From Paenibacillus ginsengihumi DSM 21568 (GTDB lineage Bacteria; Bacillota; Bacilli; Paenibacillales; NBRC-103111), in NCBI RefSeq assembly GCF_000380965.1, contig NZ_KB905571.1, positions 1 to 64,000 of the forward strand: a stretch of DNA of 64,000 bases, in the 5' to 3' direction. The notes below the pieces were generated by a model, which was given only the letters and a program-made list of their open reading frames with translations, searched no databases and was not told the origin of the DNA. Positions 8,185 through 17,735 of the stretch are shown in pieces (within the stretch, counting starts at the first letter, position 1; each line of letters begins with the position of its first letter). A program made the translations under genes and the position numbers.

Positions 8185-8327
8185 CGGATCTCCTCCCGGT
8201 TCAATCGTCTGCGCAGGCGATCGTCGATCTGCTCCAGCGTTCCCGCTTGCTTTCGGTGCAGCACGGCGTGCCTCCAACGTACGACCGCAAACAGCATCAG
8301 CATGACAAGAACGACGACAATATTCAT
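8181..8327 (-). CDS. 48-aa single-pass membrane peptide
   Basis: This small gene encodes MNIVVVLVMLMLFAVVRWRH followed by a charged tail containing LEQIDDRLRRRLNREEIR. It therefore has one transmembrane helix and a short amphipathic or coiled-coil tail, the outline of PspB-like peptides, although homology cannot be claimed. Support comes from a GGGGTG ribosome binding site 8 nt before the ATG at 8327, and from the ATGA overlap (8181-8184) with the start of the zinc-ribbon membrane protein. It lies about 110 bp from the promoter of the divergent tubulin-like operon. Confidence 0.65.
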   Translation of the reverse strand: MNIVVVLVMLMLFAVVRWRHAVLHRKQAGTLEQIDDRLRRRLNREEIR

Positions 8328-8438
8328 GCTTTCACCCCAATGGTCGTGGAATTTCCCTTTATTTTCAAAAAAATTAAGAAAAAAATAAGGTTTGTGAAGT
8401 ATTATTATAAATATACAGCGTCTATTATTAGTGCTTAG

Positions 8439-8466
8439 TTGACACGAGTACCTATATTCATACCAT
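8439..8466 (+). promoter_or_regulatory. Promoter of the tubulin-like/GTPase operon
   Basis: A perfect TTGACA (8439-8444) is followed after 16 bp by TACCAT (8461-8466). The AT-rich stretch 8395-8430 lies behind it and is shared with the divergent gene pair. Between promoter and start, CTTTTACG (8467-8474) and CGTAAAAG (8497-8504) form a spaced inverted repeat that could be a leader hairpin or an operator. Confidence 0.5.
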
Positions 8467-8559
8467 CTTTTACGTTTTGCGACAAATAAAAATTCGCGTA
8501 AAAGCTATCGCGCGCTGTCGAAAGAGCGGTTGTGAAACATGCAGGGGGTTACGAGATTG

Positions 8560-10407
8560 ATGAGGATGAGAAGGTTGCGCACCATTTCCGCCGCCGCGCT
8601 GCTGGCGATCGGGATCGGCGCAGGAGGGAGCCTGGGGAGCAGTTACGGTTCGGGACAAGCATGGGCCGCCGTGCCGGGGCTGCCGCTCGCAGCGGCTGCG
8701 GCGCAGAGCCAGGCGCAAGGCGCCGCCGGTTTGGCGGCCAGCGATACGAAGCTCGATGCCGTGCTGGCCGTGGACGTCAGCACCTCGATGGACCAAAGCG
8801 ACGTCAACAAGGTCAGCTTCGAAGCGATGAAAATGTTCATCGATATGGCTTCCGTCCAGGGGGATAAAATCGGGGTCATCGCTTATACGGACAAAATTTT
8901 GCGGGAGAAGGCGCTGCTGAAGATCGGCGGTCCGCAGGACAAGCAGAGCCTGAAAACGTTCATCGACCAGTTGACGAGAGGCCCGTATACAGATATTGCG
9001 GTCGGCGTCAGCGAGGCGGTCAAGGTGCTGGAATCGGGAGCCGAGGCAGGGCATGTCCCGCTCATCGTGCTGCTGACGGACGGCAACAATTCGCTTGGCA
9101 AAGGGAGCTCGCAGCAGCAGTCCGACCAGGTGCTGGACGACGCCATACAGCGGGCCAAGGAGAAGGGGATTCCGATCTACACGATCGGGCTGAACGCCGA
9201 CGGCCAGTTGAACAAGCAAGTGCTGGAGCGGATCTCCGGCGAAACCGGCGGCAAGCTGTTCGTGACGAGCACCGCCGATGCGCTGCCGGGCATCTTGAGC
9301 GAGATTTACGCCGCCCACCTGAAGCTGAAGGTCGTCCCGCTGCAAGGATTTACGGCAAACGGCGGCTTCCAGGAGGTCAAGGTGCGCATTCCGAACGACA
9401 GCGTGCTCGAAGCGAACATTTCCGTCATGTCGGGCAAGCCGGTCGAGCTGCAGCTGACCGATCCGTCGGGCCAAAGCCAAAACTTTCCGTCTGATTCGAT
9501 CGTCTACAGTGCATCGAGCGCTTATTCGCTGCTCAAGCTGCTTCGTCCCGATCAAGGGGACTGGACGCTGAAGATCAAAGGGGTGCCGAAGGAAAAGGTC
9601 GAAATCAACCTGGTATACAATTATGACATTCAGGTCGTATTCGCTGCGCTGCCGTCCTCCGCTTATAAGCCCGGCGACGTCGTCCCGGTGGAGGCCAGGC
9701 TCGAATCGAACGGACAGCCGGTGACGGACGCAGAGCTCTACAAGCAGGCAAAGGCGACGCTCGTCGTCGCGGACCAGGATGCGGGAACCGTGAGAGAAGA
9801 GCCGCTCGCCCTCTCGGCTGCCGGCATTAAGGGAAGCTTCAAGATACCGGAGCCGCACCATTACGAGCTGAAGGTGAAGGTGGAGGACGCCAATTTCGTC
9901 CGGGAGTCGCTGCCGGTAACGATCGCGGCCAAGTCGGGCGGAGCCGGAGTCTCGCCCGCTGCGGACGAAGGGAAGCGGCTCTTGTCGCCGGCCGGCTGGG
10001 TCGCTGCCGCCGCGGCCGCGCTGGCGGTGATCGCCGCGCTGGTCATGGCGCTGTCCTATTACCGGAAGGCCAACCGCGGCTTCGTCGGCCAATTGGTCGT
10101 CGAAATTACCGATGAGGATACCGGCGAACGGACGAGCCCGCAATACCGCAAGCTGAGCGCCTTCAAAGGCAAGCTCCAGCTGCACCAGCTGCTGCAGCTC
10201 GCCCCGGAATTCGCCGAGACGAAGAAGATCGTATTTCGTCCCGCGCCGGGCGACATGCTGACCGTCATCAACGAGGCGGGCTGCGCCATCGAGAAGGGCG
10301 GGCGGCTCTTGGACGCCGCAAAGCCCCATCAGCTGCGGGCGAACGACCGCATCAAAATTACGCTGCAAAACGTCAACAAAACGATTACGCTCGAATATTT
10401 GAAGTAA
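8560..10407 (+). CDS. Membrane-anchored extracellular VWA-domain protein
   Basis: 615 aa. An N-terminal signal sequence (RRLRTISAAALLAIGIGAGG, likely cleaved after AWA) is followed by a von Willebrand A domain. Its MIDAS motif is complete: DVSTS at about residues 72-76, a conserved T (YTDIAVG) and LLTDGNN. After it come beta-rich segments (about 240-470), one transmembrane helix (about 479-500, VAAAAAALAVIAALVMALSY) and a cytoplasmic tail of about 110 residues. The topology is an outside metal-dependent adhesion domain linked to an inside tail. The start is ATG 8560 (AGGGGG at 8543-8548), though TTG 8557 is equally plausible and the frame is open to ATG 8539. It is the first gene of the operon with the tubulin-like GTPase. 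VWA domains typically act as metal-dependent protein-assembly modules; the partner here is unknown. Confidence 0.85.
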   Translation: MRMRRLRTISAAALLAIGIGAGGSLGSSYGSGQAWAAVPGLPLAAAAAQSQAQGAAGLAASDTKLDAVLAVDVSTSMDQSDVNKVSFEAMKMFIDMASVQGDKIGVIAYTDKILREKALLKIGGPQDKQSLKTFIDQLTRGPYTDIAVGVSEAVKVLESGAEAGHVPLIVLLTDGNNSLGKGSSQQQSDQVLDDAIQRAKEKGIPIYTIGLNADGQLNKQVLERISGETGGKLFVTSTADALPGILSEIYAAHLKLKVVPLQGFTANGGFQEVKVRIPNDSVLEANISVMSGKPVELQLTDPSGQSQNFPSDSIVYSASSAYSLLKLLRPDQGDWTLKIKGVPKEKVEINLVYNYDIQVVFAALPSSAYKPGDVVPVEARLESNGQPVTDAELYKQAKATLVVADQDAGTVREEPLALSAAGIKGSFKIPEPHHYELKVKVEDANFVRESLPVTIAAKSGGAGVSPAADEGKRLLSPAGWVAAAAAALAVIAALVMALSYYRKANRGFVGQLVVEITDEDTGERTSPQYRKLSAFKGKLQLHQLLQLAPEFAETKKIVFRPAPGDMLTVINEAGCAIEKGGRLLDAAKPHQLRANDRIKITLQNVNKTITLEYLK

Positions 10408-10510
10408 CGCTTATGCCGAATCGAAGCCGAATTCGCAGCGCCGATCGGCACGCCGCGCCAGGCGGGGCCCGTCATCGCGGCGCGCGTTACCCAAGGAGGA
10501 TACCTGAAGC

Positions 10511-13500
10511 ATGAAGGCAGTCGTCAGAGAGCATATACAGCAGCTGGACATCTCGCTGGGAGGAGGCATCATCAGCGAGAAAATCCGCGTCGATACGATC
10601 GACAATCCGATGCTCGTCATCGGCCTGGGCGGCACCGGCATCGATGCGCTGCTGCGGCTGAAGTACCAGATCAACCGCAGGTTCAAGCTGCCGGAGGACC
10701 CTTTTACGAAGAAAAAGAAGGACAAGCCCGACAACGTCGAGTTCATCGCCTTCGAGACGAACGAGCACGACCGGAACAAGAAATACAAGGGCGTCGGCCT
10801 CGATCCGATGACCGAATTCGTGCTGCTGTCCAACGCCGAGATCGGCAGCGTATTGCAAAACCGCAGCGTGCTCGAGCCGTATATTAAAGAGTGGCTGTCG
10901 CCGGAGCTGACGATCACCGACGGCATCAACGGCGCTTCCGGCGTGCGCCAGGCCGGCCGGCTGCTGCTGTTCACGAAGATCGTGCACGTCGTGCAGACGA
11001 TCGAGCGCAAGATCAAGACGCTGTCCGTCGGCACCAACAAGAAGCTGATGGTGTTTCTGCTCACCGGCTTGTCAGGGGGCACCGGCAGCGGCTGCTTCCT
11101 CGACATCGCCTATATTGTGCGGGGAATTATGGAGCGCGATTTCGGCCCGGCCGGCGTCGACAAGGTGAGTCTGCTCGGCTATTTGTTCGCGCCTGACGTC
11201 AACCTCGCGAACAAGAGCCTGACCGAGCATTCGCGCGAATACATCAAGAAGAACGGCTATGCCGCGCTGAAGGAGCTCGACTACTGGATGAACGTCGACG
11301 AGCGCGGCGAGCGGTTCAAGCAGCAGTACGCGAACATTCTGAACGTCAACTCGCCGATGCCGCCGTTTAACCTGGCCCATCTGATCTCGGCGACCAATCT
11401 GGAAGGGAAGCTGCTGGAGAACGCCTACGATTACTGCATGAACGTGACGGCGGAGAACATTACGAACTTCATGGCCAGCGAGGACAAGCAGTCCGGCGAA
11501 GAGTTCGCCATCCACGATTACATCAGCAACATCCGGACGAACATCAACCAGATGCCGAAGGCGTACGCGGCGAACTATCAATACAATATACTGGGAGCTT
11601 CCTCGGCGGTGCTGCCGATCGAGGAAATGACGACGTACCTGGCCTTCAAGGTGTTCAAGCGGATGGAGCAGATGTTCGCCGCCGGGCCGCAGCAGGAGGA
11701 CGTGGAGAAGCTGGCCCGCAAGCTCGGGATCGACCCGGATTCCATTCACCGCGAATTTCACAAGCATGTCCCGGAGCCGCTGGCAGGCTACCAGAACAGC
11801 GAGCGGCTCAGCTACCATAACGTCATCAAGCAGCAGATCGTGCATCTGGATACGGAGCTGGAGCAGACGTTCCTGTCGCGAGCCCGCGAGGAATATATCA
11901 AAATCCGCAAGCAGCTGCCCGGCCAGATCAAGGAGAAGTTCACGGAGCAGGCGACGAAGCTGTTCCTGCATCCCGAGCACGGGCCGTTTTACGTCTCGCG
12001 GCTCATCCTGCAGGACAAGGGCTTCTGCCTTCTGAAGCTGATCTCCTCGTACATCGAATCGCTCAAGGAAAGCTTGTACCGCATTCCGCGCGACATCGAG
12101 GCGGCGGAGGAAATATCGCAGCAGAAGCTGGGGGAAGCGCGCAGCGCGTTCATCTCCAAGGACAAGAAGAAGGACGCCTATATCGAAGCGAAAATACAGG
12201 AGTACCTGCTGCACGCCGACCGCGAGCGAATGGAGCAGATGATCGAGTTTTACGAGGAACTCTATTCGCTGATTCATCAGGACAATACCCGCATTTATCA
12301 GGTATTTACGGAAATATTGAACGAGCTGAACCGCATCTTCGAGAAAAATGGCAACATTCTGCTGAACGGCCAGGAAGAGGTGGATCATCGCGGCAACCGG
12401 ACGTACTATTGGAACGTGGTCAGCGTGCCGGACATGGCCAAGCTGATCGGCGAGGCGACGGACGAGCGCAACGCCGAGGAGCTGATCCGCGATTTTACGG
12501 GCAAGCTGCTCGAGCAGTCGCACCGCTGGATCAAGGAGCAGGAGGTCGACGTGATCAGCTCGGTCTCCGACTTTTTGACAGAGCATTTCGGAGAGCTGAT
12601 TACGAAGTCGATGGAGGATTACTTGACGATCAAGTACGGGCAGGACGATTCCGTCGAGAAGCTGGTGGAGCAGAAAATCGCCAGCCGCCTGTACGAGGAA
12701 GCGAAGCCGGTCTTCCATCTGACCAACAGCTCCGGCCATTTCAATTTCCCGTCGTGGGGCTTCGTCTCGGTGCCGGTCAAAGCACCGGGCATTTTCAAGG
12801 GGATACGCAATTTCCAGGATAACGCGATCGCGAACAGCCGCTTTACGATCAAGGAGAGCGAAGTGAGGAACCGGATTTTCTGGCTGAACACGCAGAACGG
12901 CATTCCGCTGTTCCTTTATACGCCGCTCAAGGTGTACGAGGAGAGCTACGAACGGACGATTCTCGAGCCGGAAGGCATCGGGCGGCACCTGGTTCAGACG
13001 GACAAGATGAACTGGACGTATTTGCCGTCGCCGATCCCGGAAAAATCGTGGGGCGATACGTACGTCAACGAAAGGGTGCGGCGGCACAACCGGGAAGTGC
13101 GCGAGCTGTTCGACCGGGCGGTCGCGTACCGCTGCATTCGCGAAAAAACGACAGACAGCGGCACGATCAACCGCTACGAGTGCGTGCTGACGAAGCCGTT
13201 CGAGCTGGACGCGTTCATGCAGTCGTTCGATCTGCAGCTGGCTTCGCCGCAGCCGAATCTCGGCGAGCTCAAGCGCTGCGCCGGGGAGCTCGGCAAGCTG
13301 CTGCAGGACGGGCTGGAGCCGGAGGGCGTCAAAGATATTTTCGGCAGCGTAAATGAGGAGATGGCGAAGGAGAACTTGATCCGCTCGCCGGAGCTGGCGC
13401 AGCGCGTGAAGGAAGAGGTGCGCAAGTGCGACGCCATCGCCCGCGCGATCGCCGAGCTTGAGGAGCGCATCCGCCAGCGTCAGGACGAGGACAGGGCGAT

Positions 13501-13900
13501 TCGCCAATTCATCGAGGCGATGTATACGTCGACGATCCGCAAGCGGGGCGCGCTGTACGTATACGACCACGATCCGGAAGAAGATCCGTGGGAGCCTTTC
13601 GTCAACGTGATGCAGATCGGCAAATTCGTCGAGTACGAAATTTACGCCAAAATCCGCGCGCTTCCCGAGAAGCAGCGGCATCAGCTGGAGCGCAAGATCG
13701 CCAGGCGCGTGCAGCAGATGACCTCTTCCGAGGAGATCGGCGAGCTGATCGCGGCGCTGTCGGAGATGGCGGCCTCCTATCAGGAAGCCCGTTCGACGCT
13801 CGACTACGACCGCGCGGAGCTGGCGAATGGCGAAGAGCTGTACCGCTTCTACAAGCAGATTTCCACGCAGGTTAGCGACATGCTGCGCAGTCTGAAATAA
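10511..13900 (+). CDS. Tubulin/FtsZ-like GTPase (Tubulin_2-type)
   Basis: 1129 aa, far longer than FtsZ. The N-terminal 400 residues carry the tubulin-superfamily nucleotide-binding signs: GLGGTG at 38-43 after a hydrophobic strand (PMLVI), FETNEHD at about 81-87, and the T4-loop signature GLSGGTGSG at 186-194 preceded by KKLMVFLLT. The remaining 700 residues are mostly charged helical sequence with coiled-coil character (for example EELYSLIHQDNTRIYQVFTE). There is no signal or transmembrane segment, so it is cytoplasmic. AAGGAGG at 10494-10500 precedes the ATG. Large FtsZ-like proteins of this kind are known computationally from operons with VWA proteins and were proposed to act in membrane remodelling (from memory, not checked). 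Here it sits between two VWA membrane proteins and upstream of a second GTPase. GTP binding is well supported by motif; polymerisation is inference. Confidence 0.88.
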   Translation: MKAVVREHIQQLDISLGGGIISEKIRVDTIDNPMLVIGLGGTGIDALLRLKYQINRRFKLPEDPFTKKKKDKPDNVEFIAFETNEHDRNKKYKGVGLDPMTEFVLLSNAEIGSVLQNRSVLEPYIKEWLSPELTITDGINGASGVRQAGRLLLFTKIVHVVQTIERKIKTLSVGTNKKLMVFLLTGLSGGTGSGCFLDIAYIVRGIMERDFGPAGVDKVSLLGYLFAPDVNLANKSLTEHSREYIKKNGYAALKELDYWMNVDERGERFKQQYANILNVNSPMPPFNLAHLISATNLEGKLLENAYDYCMNVTAENITNFMASEDKQSGEEFAIHDYISNIRTNINQMPKAYAANYQYNILGASSAVLPIEEMTTYLAFKVFKRMEQMFAAGPQQEDVEKLARKLGIDPDSIHREFHKHVPEPLAGYQNSERLSYHNVIKQQIVHLDTELEQTFLSRAREEYIKIRKQLPGQIKEKFTEQATKLFLHPEHGPFYVSRLILQDKGFCLLKLISSYIESLKESLYRIPRDIEAAEEISQQKLGEARSAFISKDKKKDAYIEAKIQEYLLHADRERMEQMIEFYEELYSLIHQDNTRIYQVFTEILNELNRIFEKNGNILLNGQEEVDHRGNRTYYWNVVSVPDMAKLIGEATDERNAEELIRDFTGKLLEQSHRWIKEQEVDVISSVSDFLTEHFGELITKSMEDYLTIKYGQDDSVEKLVEQKIASRLYEEAKPVFHLTNSSGHFNFPSWGFVSVPVKAPGIFKGIRNFQDNAIANSRFTIKESEVRNRIFWLNTQNGIPLFLYTPLKVYEESYERTILEPEGIGRHLVQTDKMNWTYLPSPIPEKSWGDTYVNERVRRHNREVRELFDRAVAYRCIREKTTDSGTINRYECVLTKPFELDAFMQSFDLQLASPQPNLGELKRCAGELGKLLQDGLEPEGVKDIFGSVNEEMAKENLIRSPELAQRVKEEVRKCDAIARAIAELEERIRQRQDEDRAIRQFIEAMYTSTIRKRGALYVYDHDPEEDPWEPFVNVMQIGKFVEYEIYAKIRALPEKQRHQLERKIARRVQQMTSSEEIGELIAALSEMAASYQEARSTLDYDRAELANGEELYRFYKQISTQVSDMLRSLK

Positions 13901-13960
13901 AGGCGGCGGGCCGCAAGGGGTTAACAGAGCATAAAGGGGACGAAAAGGGGACGAACACAT

Positions 13961-16387
13961 ATGATGGAACGCTTGCGGAAGGAGGAGGACGCCGCCCGCG
14001 CCGTGCGCGAGATGCTTCGCCATTTTGCGGACCTTAGCGAGATCGAGCTGGCGGAGGCGGGCGAGGAAGAGGACGATCTGCGCAGCCTGAACAATCCGCT
14101 CGTCTATCTGTTTCTCGGCGATTCGTCGGCCGGGCTGCTGAAGCGGGTGGCGGAGGCGAACCGCCGCCGCTGGCGAAACAGCGGCGGCGTCGGTTACCTT
14201 TACGTCGGCGCGGACAACGGCGAGCTGCCGGAAGGGGACCAGCTGTACCGCTGGCAGCCTGCCGCGGCGGGCGAGAGCGGGGACAAGCGGACCGTCCGGC
14301 CGGAGCTTAAGCGGCGCATGTACCGCGACGACGACAAGCTGCTCGAGCTGAACGTGACGCTGCGGCGGATGAACGCCCGGATCAGCGAGTTCGGCCGGAT
14401 GTACGCCAATCTGCAGCGGCTGCATGTCTCGGTCGTCGTCCGCGCGGACGATCCGTACAGCGTGCTGCTGCCGGAGCTGACGGTGCTGATGAAGGCCGTC
14501 TTCGGCGAGAGCTTCCGCTCGGTGCTGACGGACGCGTACGTGGTGCTGTCGGAACGGCAGACGGAAGCGGATTACGCCTACCGCGCATCGCTGGGCGTCG
14601 CCCTGCTCAAGGAGCTGGACCGCTGCCAGGCCAAGAACTACCGCTTCCAAGCGGAGCTGCAGCGGACGGGAGACGGCATTCGGCTGCCGGTCGAGCACAC
14701 GCCGTCTCCGCTGTTTGATACCGTCTATCTGCTCAGCGACAAGGACGAGCGCGGCCTGTTCGCAGGCGATCCGGAGCAGGTGTTTTGCGAGATCGTCAGC
14801 GGCCTCAGCCTGCTGAAGAACCGCAAGCGCCCGGAGGAGGCCGATCCGGAGGCCGGCAGCTATCATCATCAGCTGTTCAAGCAGGGCATCGCCTCTCCCG
14901 ACGGGGAGACGCCTACGTACGCGTCGGCCGGGCACGCCAAGGTGAGCCGGCCGAACGCGGCGATCGCGCTCAACGTGCTGTACCGCACCTACAAGCATGT
15001 GCTGGAACGCATGCAGGAGCGCAGCGAGGAGGGCGCGCGGGAGGCGGCGGAGCTGCTGGAGCTGGACCCCGGCCAATGGGACCGCCAGCTTCGGGCGGTG
15101 CTGCCGGAGCGGGAGCAGGCTCTGGATGCCATGCGCGGCCTGATGCACGGACCGGCGCCGCTCGCGGAGCTGCGGACGATGTCTTTGCGGCAGGCTGAGG
15201 CCGCGCTGTACGGCGGGCATGCGGCCGATTTCTTCGCCGCGCAGATCGCGCGTCCGGCGGCCGCCGCGCTGGAGAAGCGGGACGCGCCCGGCAAGCTGGA
15301 GCGGCTGCTGGAGGGCCGCGTCGTGGGCGATCCGCTGCACGGCTTCTACAGCGCGTATGTCTGGACGGCCGGCGGCGACGCCGGCGCGCTGCGCCAAGGG
15401 CTGCAGGCGCAGCTGAGGCAGACGACCGGGCTCTTGGAGCAGGGCCGCGAAGAGCTGGAGCGGCTGCTGGACGAGCCGGTCGCGGCCCGGCCGTATGCCA
15501 GGGGCTCGCTGCTGTCGTGGCTGAAGCCGGCGGCGCCGGTCAGGCAGCTGGCCCGCGAGCTGCTCGGCGAGATCTACGGGCTGCGGTACGAGCTGCTGGA
15601 GCTGGAGCTGAAGCAGCGCCTGCTCGCCGGCTGCCTGCGCAAGCTGGAGGAGCTGCACGAGCGGGTAAAGCCGTTCGCCGAGCGGCTTATTCGGCTGGAG
15701 CAGACGCTCAAGGAAGCGAGCCGGGCGGGCATATCCTCGCTGCAGGAAGAGGCCGGGCGCAATATCGACGAATATTACGGCCAGGTGGTCAGCGCGCTGA
15801 TGGAGCAGCTGGAGAGCCGCCGCGGGGAGCGGTTTCTCTTCACGGAGCAGGGGCTCGGCAACGTCTCCATGCTGATCGCCCAAGGCGAGGCGGCGCTGCT
15901 GGCCAAGCTGGCGGAGCTCGTCCGCCGGGAGCTGTTCGGCCACCCGCTATTTCGCCGCAGCTTCGAGGACGAGCTGCTGGAGCGGGCCAACGTATCGGCC
16001 GGTTACGAGAGCCGCGACCTCTTGTCGAAGGAACAGCTGTTTCGGGATCTGTATGAGACGCTGGAGCAGGAAGCCGCCGTTCGCATCGACGTGTACGGCA
16101 TGACGCACCGCCACCGGTATGACGAGAAATATTTTATCGGCGACGAGCGGAGCGAATTCATCCGCTACGCGTTCGCCGTCGATCACGGCAGCCGCACGTA
16201 CAAGCTCGGCTGCGTGCATGAGCGGATGAAGAGCGGCATCGAGAAGCTGAACGTCACGGGCGGCTTCCGCATCTCGGACACGATGTATTACCGCAACGGG
16301 CTCAAATATTACGAGATGTACTGCCGGAACGGGTATGAATTCCACGATCGTTCCGGCCAAGAGGGGGATGCCGGTGAAACGGCGTAA
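13961..16387 (+). CDS. 808-aa partner of the tubulin-like GTPase
   Basis: No confident family. The N-terminus (NNPLVYLFLGDSSAGLLKRV then EANRRRW, about residues 47-72) aligns by eye with the tubulin-like neighbour (DNPMLVIGLGGTGIDALLRL then INRRF), but the glycine-rich loop has become GDSSAG. The middle is helical with many Arg/Glu-rich heptads (about 340-700, ELEQ.., KLEELHERVKPFAERLIRLEQTL). The C-terminus has a conserved-looking beta/alpha stretch (YDEKYFIGDERSEFIRYAF). No membrane segment is visible. ATG 13961 (or ATG 13964) follows AAGGGGA. The stop overlaps the next gene by 14 nt, so translation is coupled. Either a degenerate tubulin-like subunit or an unrelated coiled-coil adaptor would fit. 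Confidence 0.75.
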   Translation: MMERLRKEEDAARAVREMLRHFADLSEIELAEAGEEEDDLRSLNNPLVYLFLGDSSAGLLKRVAEANRRRWRNSGGVGYLYVGADNGELPEGDQLYRWQPAAAGESGDKRTVRPELKRRMYRDDDKLLELNVTLRRMNARISEFGRMYANLQRLHVSVVVRADDPYSVLLPELTVLMKAVFGESFRSVLTDAYVVLSERQTEADYAYRASLGVALLKELDRCQAKNYRFQAELQRTGDGIRLPVEHTPSPLFDTVYLLSDKDERGLFAGDPEQVFCEIVSGLSLLKNRKRPEEADPEAGSYHHQLFKQGIASPDGETPTYASAGHAKVSRPNAAIALNVLYRTYKHVLERMQERSEEGAREAAELLELDPGQWDRQLRAVLPEREQALDAMRGLMHGPAPLAELRTMSLRQAEAALYGGHAADFFAAQIARPAAAALEKRDAPGKLERLLEGRVVGDPLHGFYSAYVWTAGGDAGALRQGLQAQLRQTTGLLEQGREELERLLDEPVAARPYARGSLLSWLKPAAPVRQLARELLGEIYGLRYELLELELKQRLLAGCLRKLEELHERVKPFAERLIRLEQTLKEASRAGISSLQEEAGRNIDEYYGQVVSALMEQLESRRGERFLFTEQGLGNVSMLIAQGEAALLAKLAELVRRELFGHPLFRRSFEDELLERANVSAGYESRDLLSKEQLFRDLYETLEQEAAVRIDVYGMTHRHRYDEKYFIGDERSEFIRYAFAVDHGSRTYKLGCVHERMKSGIEKLNVTGGFRISDTMYYRNGLKYYEMYCRNGYEFHDRSGQEGDAGETA

Positions 16388-17657
16388 TGGAAGTGCGCTT
16401 ATGACCGTCATGAGCGCCGCAGGCGGAGCCGCCGGGTTCGCGCTGGGCGAGCTTGTGCTGCAGTACGCGGACGGACGGTGGCATCCGATCTTGACGATCG
16501 GGGTCTATTTCGGCCAGCTGGCCCTGATCGTCGGCCTCTGTTGCCTGCTCGCCGAGACGATCTCGCCGAAGCTGAATGGCAGGCATTGGCGCCAGCGCTA
16601 CGCGCGGGACAGCTGGAAGCTGCTTGTCCCCGCCACGCTGCTGATGCTGCTGGCCGCCGGAGCGCTGGCGCAGGCTGTCTACGGCCTGGAGATCGGCATC
16701 CGCACATCTTCGCCGCCCAAAGATTACGTGCTGCTGATCGATCAGTCCGAAAGCATGGCTTCGACCGATCCGGAGAAGCGCAGCGTGCAGGCGGTCCGGA
16801 CGCTGCTGGACAAGCTGGAGCCGGATCACCGGGCGGCGGTATTCGCGTTCAACGAGGACGCCAGCATGATCTATCCGCTGACCGAGCTGCAGAACGCCGG
16901 CATCCGCGAGCGCATCGGCGCGGCCCTGGAGGAAGCTTACCGGCCTATAGGCAAAACCGATATCGGCGGCGCGCTGAGCGCGGCGATGGAGCATATCCGC
17001 GAGCAGCGGATCGCCGGGCGCGGGGTCGCGGTCATTCTCGTGTCCGACGGCTACAGCGAAACGGACGCGCAGGTGCTGGCCTCTTATGTGCAGGAGGGCG
17101 TCGCGGTACATACGGTAGGGATCGAATCGGAGGAGCAGGGCGTCCGGCTGCTGCAGCGGCTCGCCGCCGAGACGGGAGGCACGTACCAGGATGCCGGCCG
17201 GGCTGAGCGCATCGCGGAGGCGTTCGTCCGCATTTACGCCGACGAGCACCATCGGCTGCTGGTCGCCCCGCGCGCGGACGGCGGCGGACTGCACGGCGCG
17301 CTGCGGACAGGCCTCGTGCTGCTGATCGGCCTGCTGTTTGGCTTGGCGCTCGGCATCGTCTTCGACAACCGCTACTTGGCCGCAAGTTTCATGGCCGGCG
17401 GCGCCGTCGCCGGTCTGCTGGCCGGCCTGCTGCTCGAGCTCGGGCTGGCGGGCGCAGCCCATCCAAAGCTGTGGCGGCTTGCCGCCGACGTGACGCTGGC
17501 GCTCGTGCTGTCGCTGTCCACGCTCATCTTCCCGTACCGCGACGCCGCCGCAGAGCTTGTCCGCCTGCGCGGCAGAGGCGAAGGCGGGGGACTGCCGCGC
17601 GGCCGCTTCGGAACGAGGGGCCGCAGCGACATCGGCCCCGGCCGGCAGTTCCGATAA
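16374..17657 (+). CDS. VWA-domain polytopic membrane protein
   Basis: 427 aa. There are three N-terminal hydrophobic segments (starting near SALMTVMSAAGGAAGFALGE, LTIGVYFGQLALIVGLCCLL and LLVPATLLMLLAAGALAQAV). A VWA domain follows with an intact MIDAS (DQSES near residues 120-124, GKTDIGGAL, LVSDGYS), then three more helices (LRTGLVLLIGLLFGLALGIV, FMAGGAVAGLLAGLLLELGL, VTLALVLSLSTLIFPY) and a Gly/Arg-rich tail. GTG 16374 is chosen because AGAGGGGG (16360-16367) lies 6 nt upstream; upstream ATGs clash with that site. It overlaps the preceding gene by 14 nt. It differs from the first VWA gene in topology, so the operon has two non-redundant VWA membrane proteins. Confidence 0.83.
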   Translation: MKRRNGSALMTVMSAAGGAAGFALGELVLQYADGRWHPILTIGVYFGQLALIVGLCCLLAETISPKLNGRHWRQRYARDSWKLLVPATLLMLLAAGALAQAVYGLEIGIRTSSPPKDYVLLIDQSESMASTDPEKRSVQAVRTLLDKLEPDHRAAVFAFNEDASMIYPLTELQNAGIRERIGAALEEAYRPIGKTDIGGALSAAMEHIREQRIAGRGVAVILVSDGYSETDAQVLASYVQEGVAVHTVGIESEEQGVRLLQRLAAETGGTYQDAGRAERIAEAFVRIYADEHHRLLVAPRADGGGLHGALRTGLVLLIGLLFGLALGIVFDNRYLAASFMAGGAVAGLLAGLLLELGLAGAAHPKLWRLAADVTLALVLSLSTLIFPYRDAAAELVRLRGRGEGGGLPRGRFGTRGRSDIGPGRQFR

Positions 17658-17735
17658 CCGCCGGGAGCCGGCGATAGGGCGCAGCCGAGGCGCTGGCTCC
17701 CGGCGATCAGGCGGATTCAGAGGGGGCGAGACGTT

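Noticed and set aside
8470-10368. 632-codon minus-strand frame opposite the first VWA gene
   Set aside because: Shadow of the VWA gene, without a ribosome site or motifs; the same holds for 16302-18431 and 18247-19611.
11072-15943. 1623-codon open frame on the minus strand opposite the tubulin-like and 808-aa genes
   Set aside because: It spans two well-supported + strand genes, including the gap between them, has low-complexity Arg/Leu/Gln content typical of antisense frames in GC-rich DNA, no ribosome site and no family motif.
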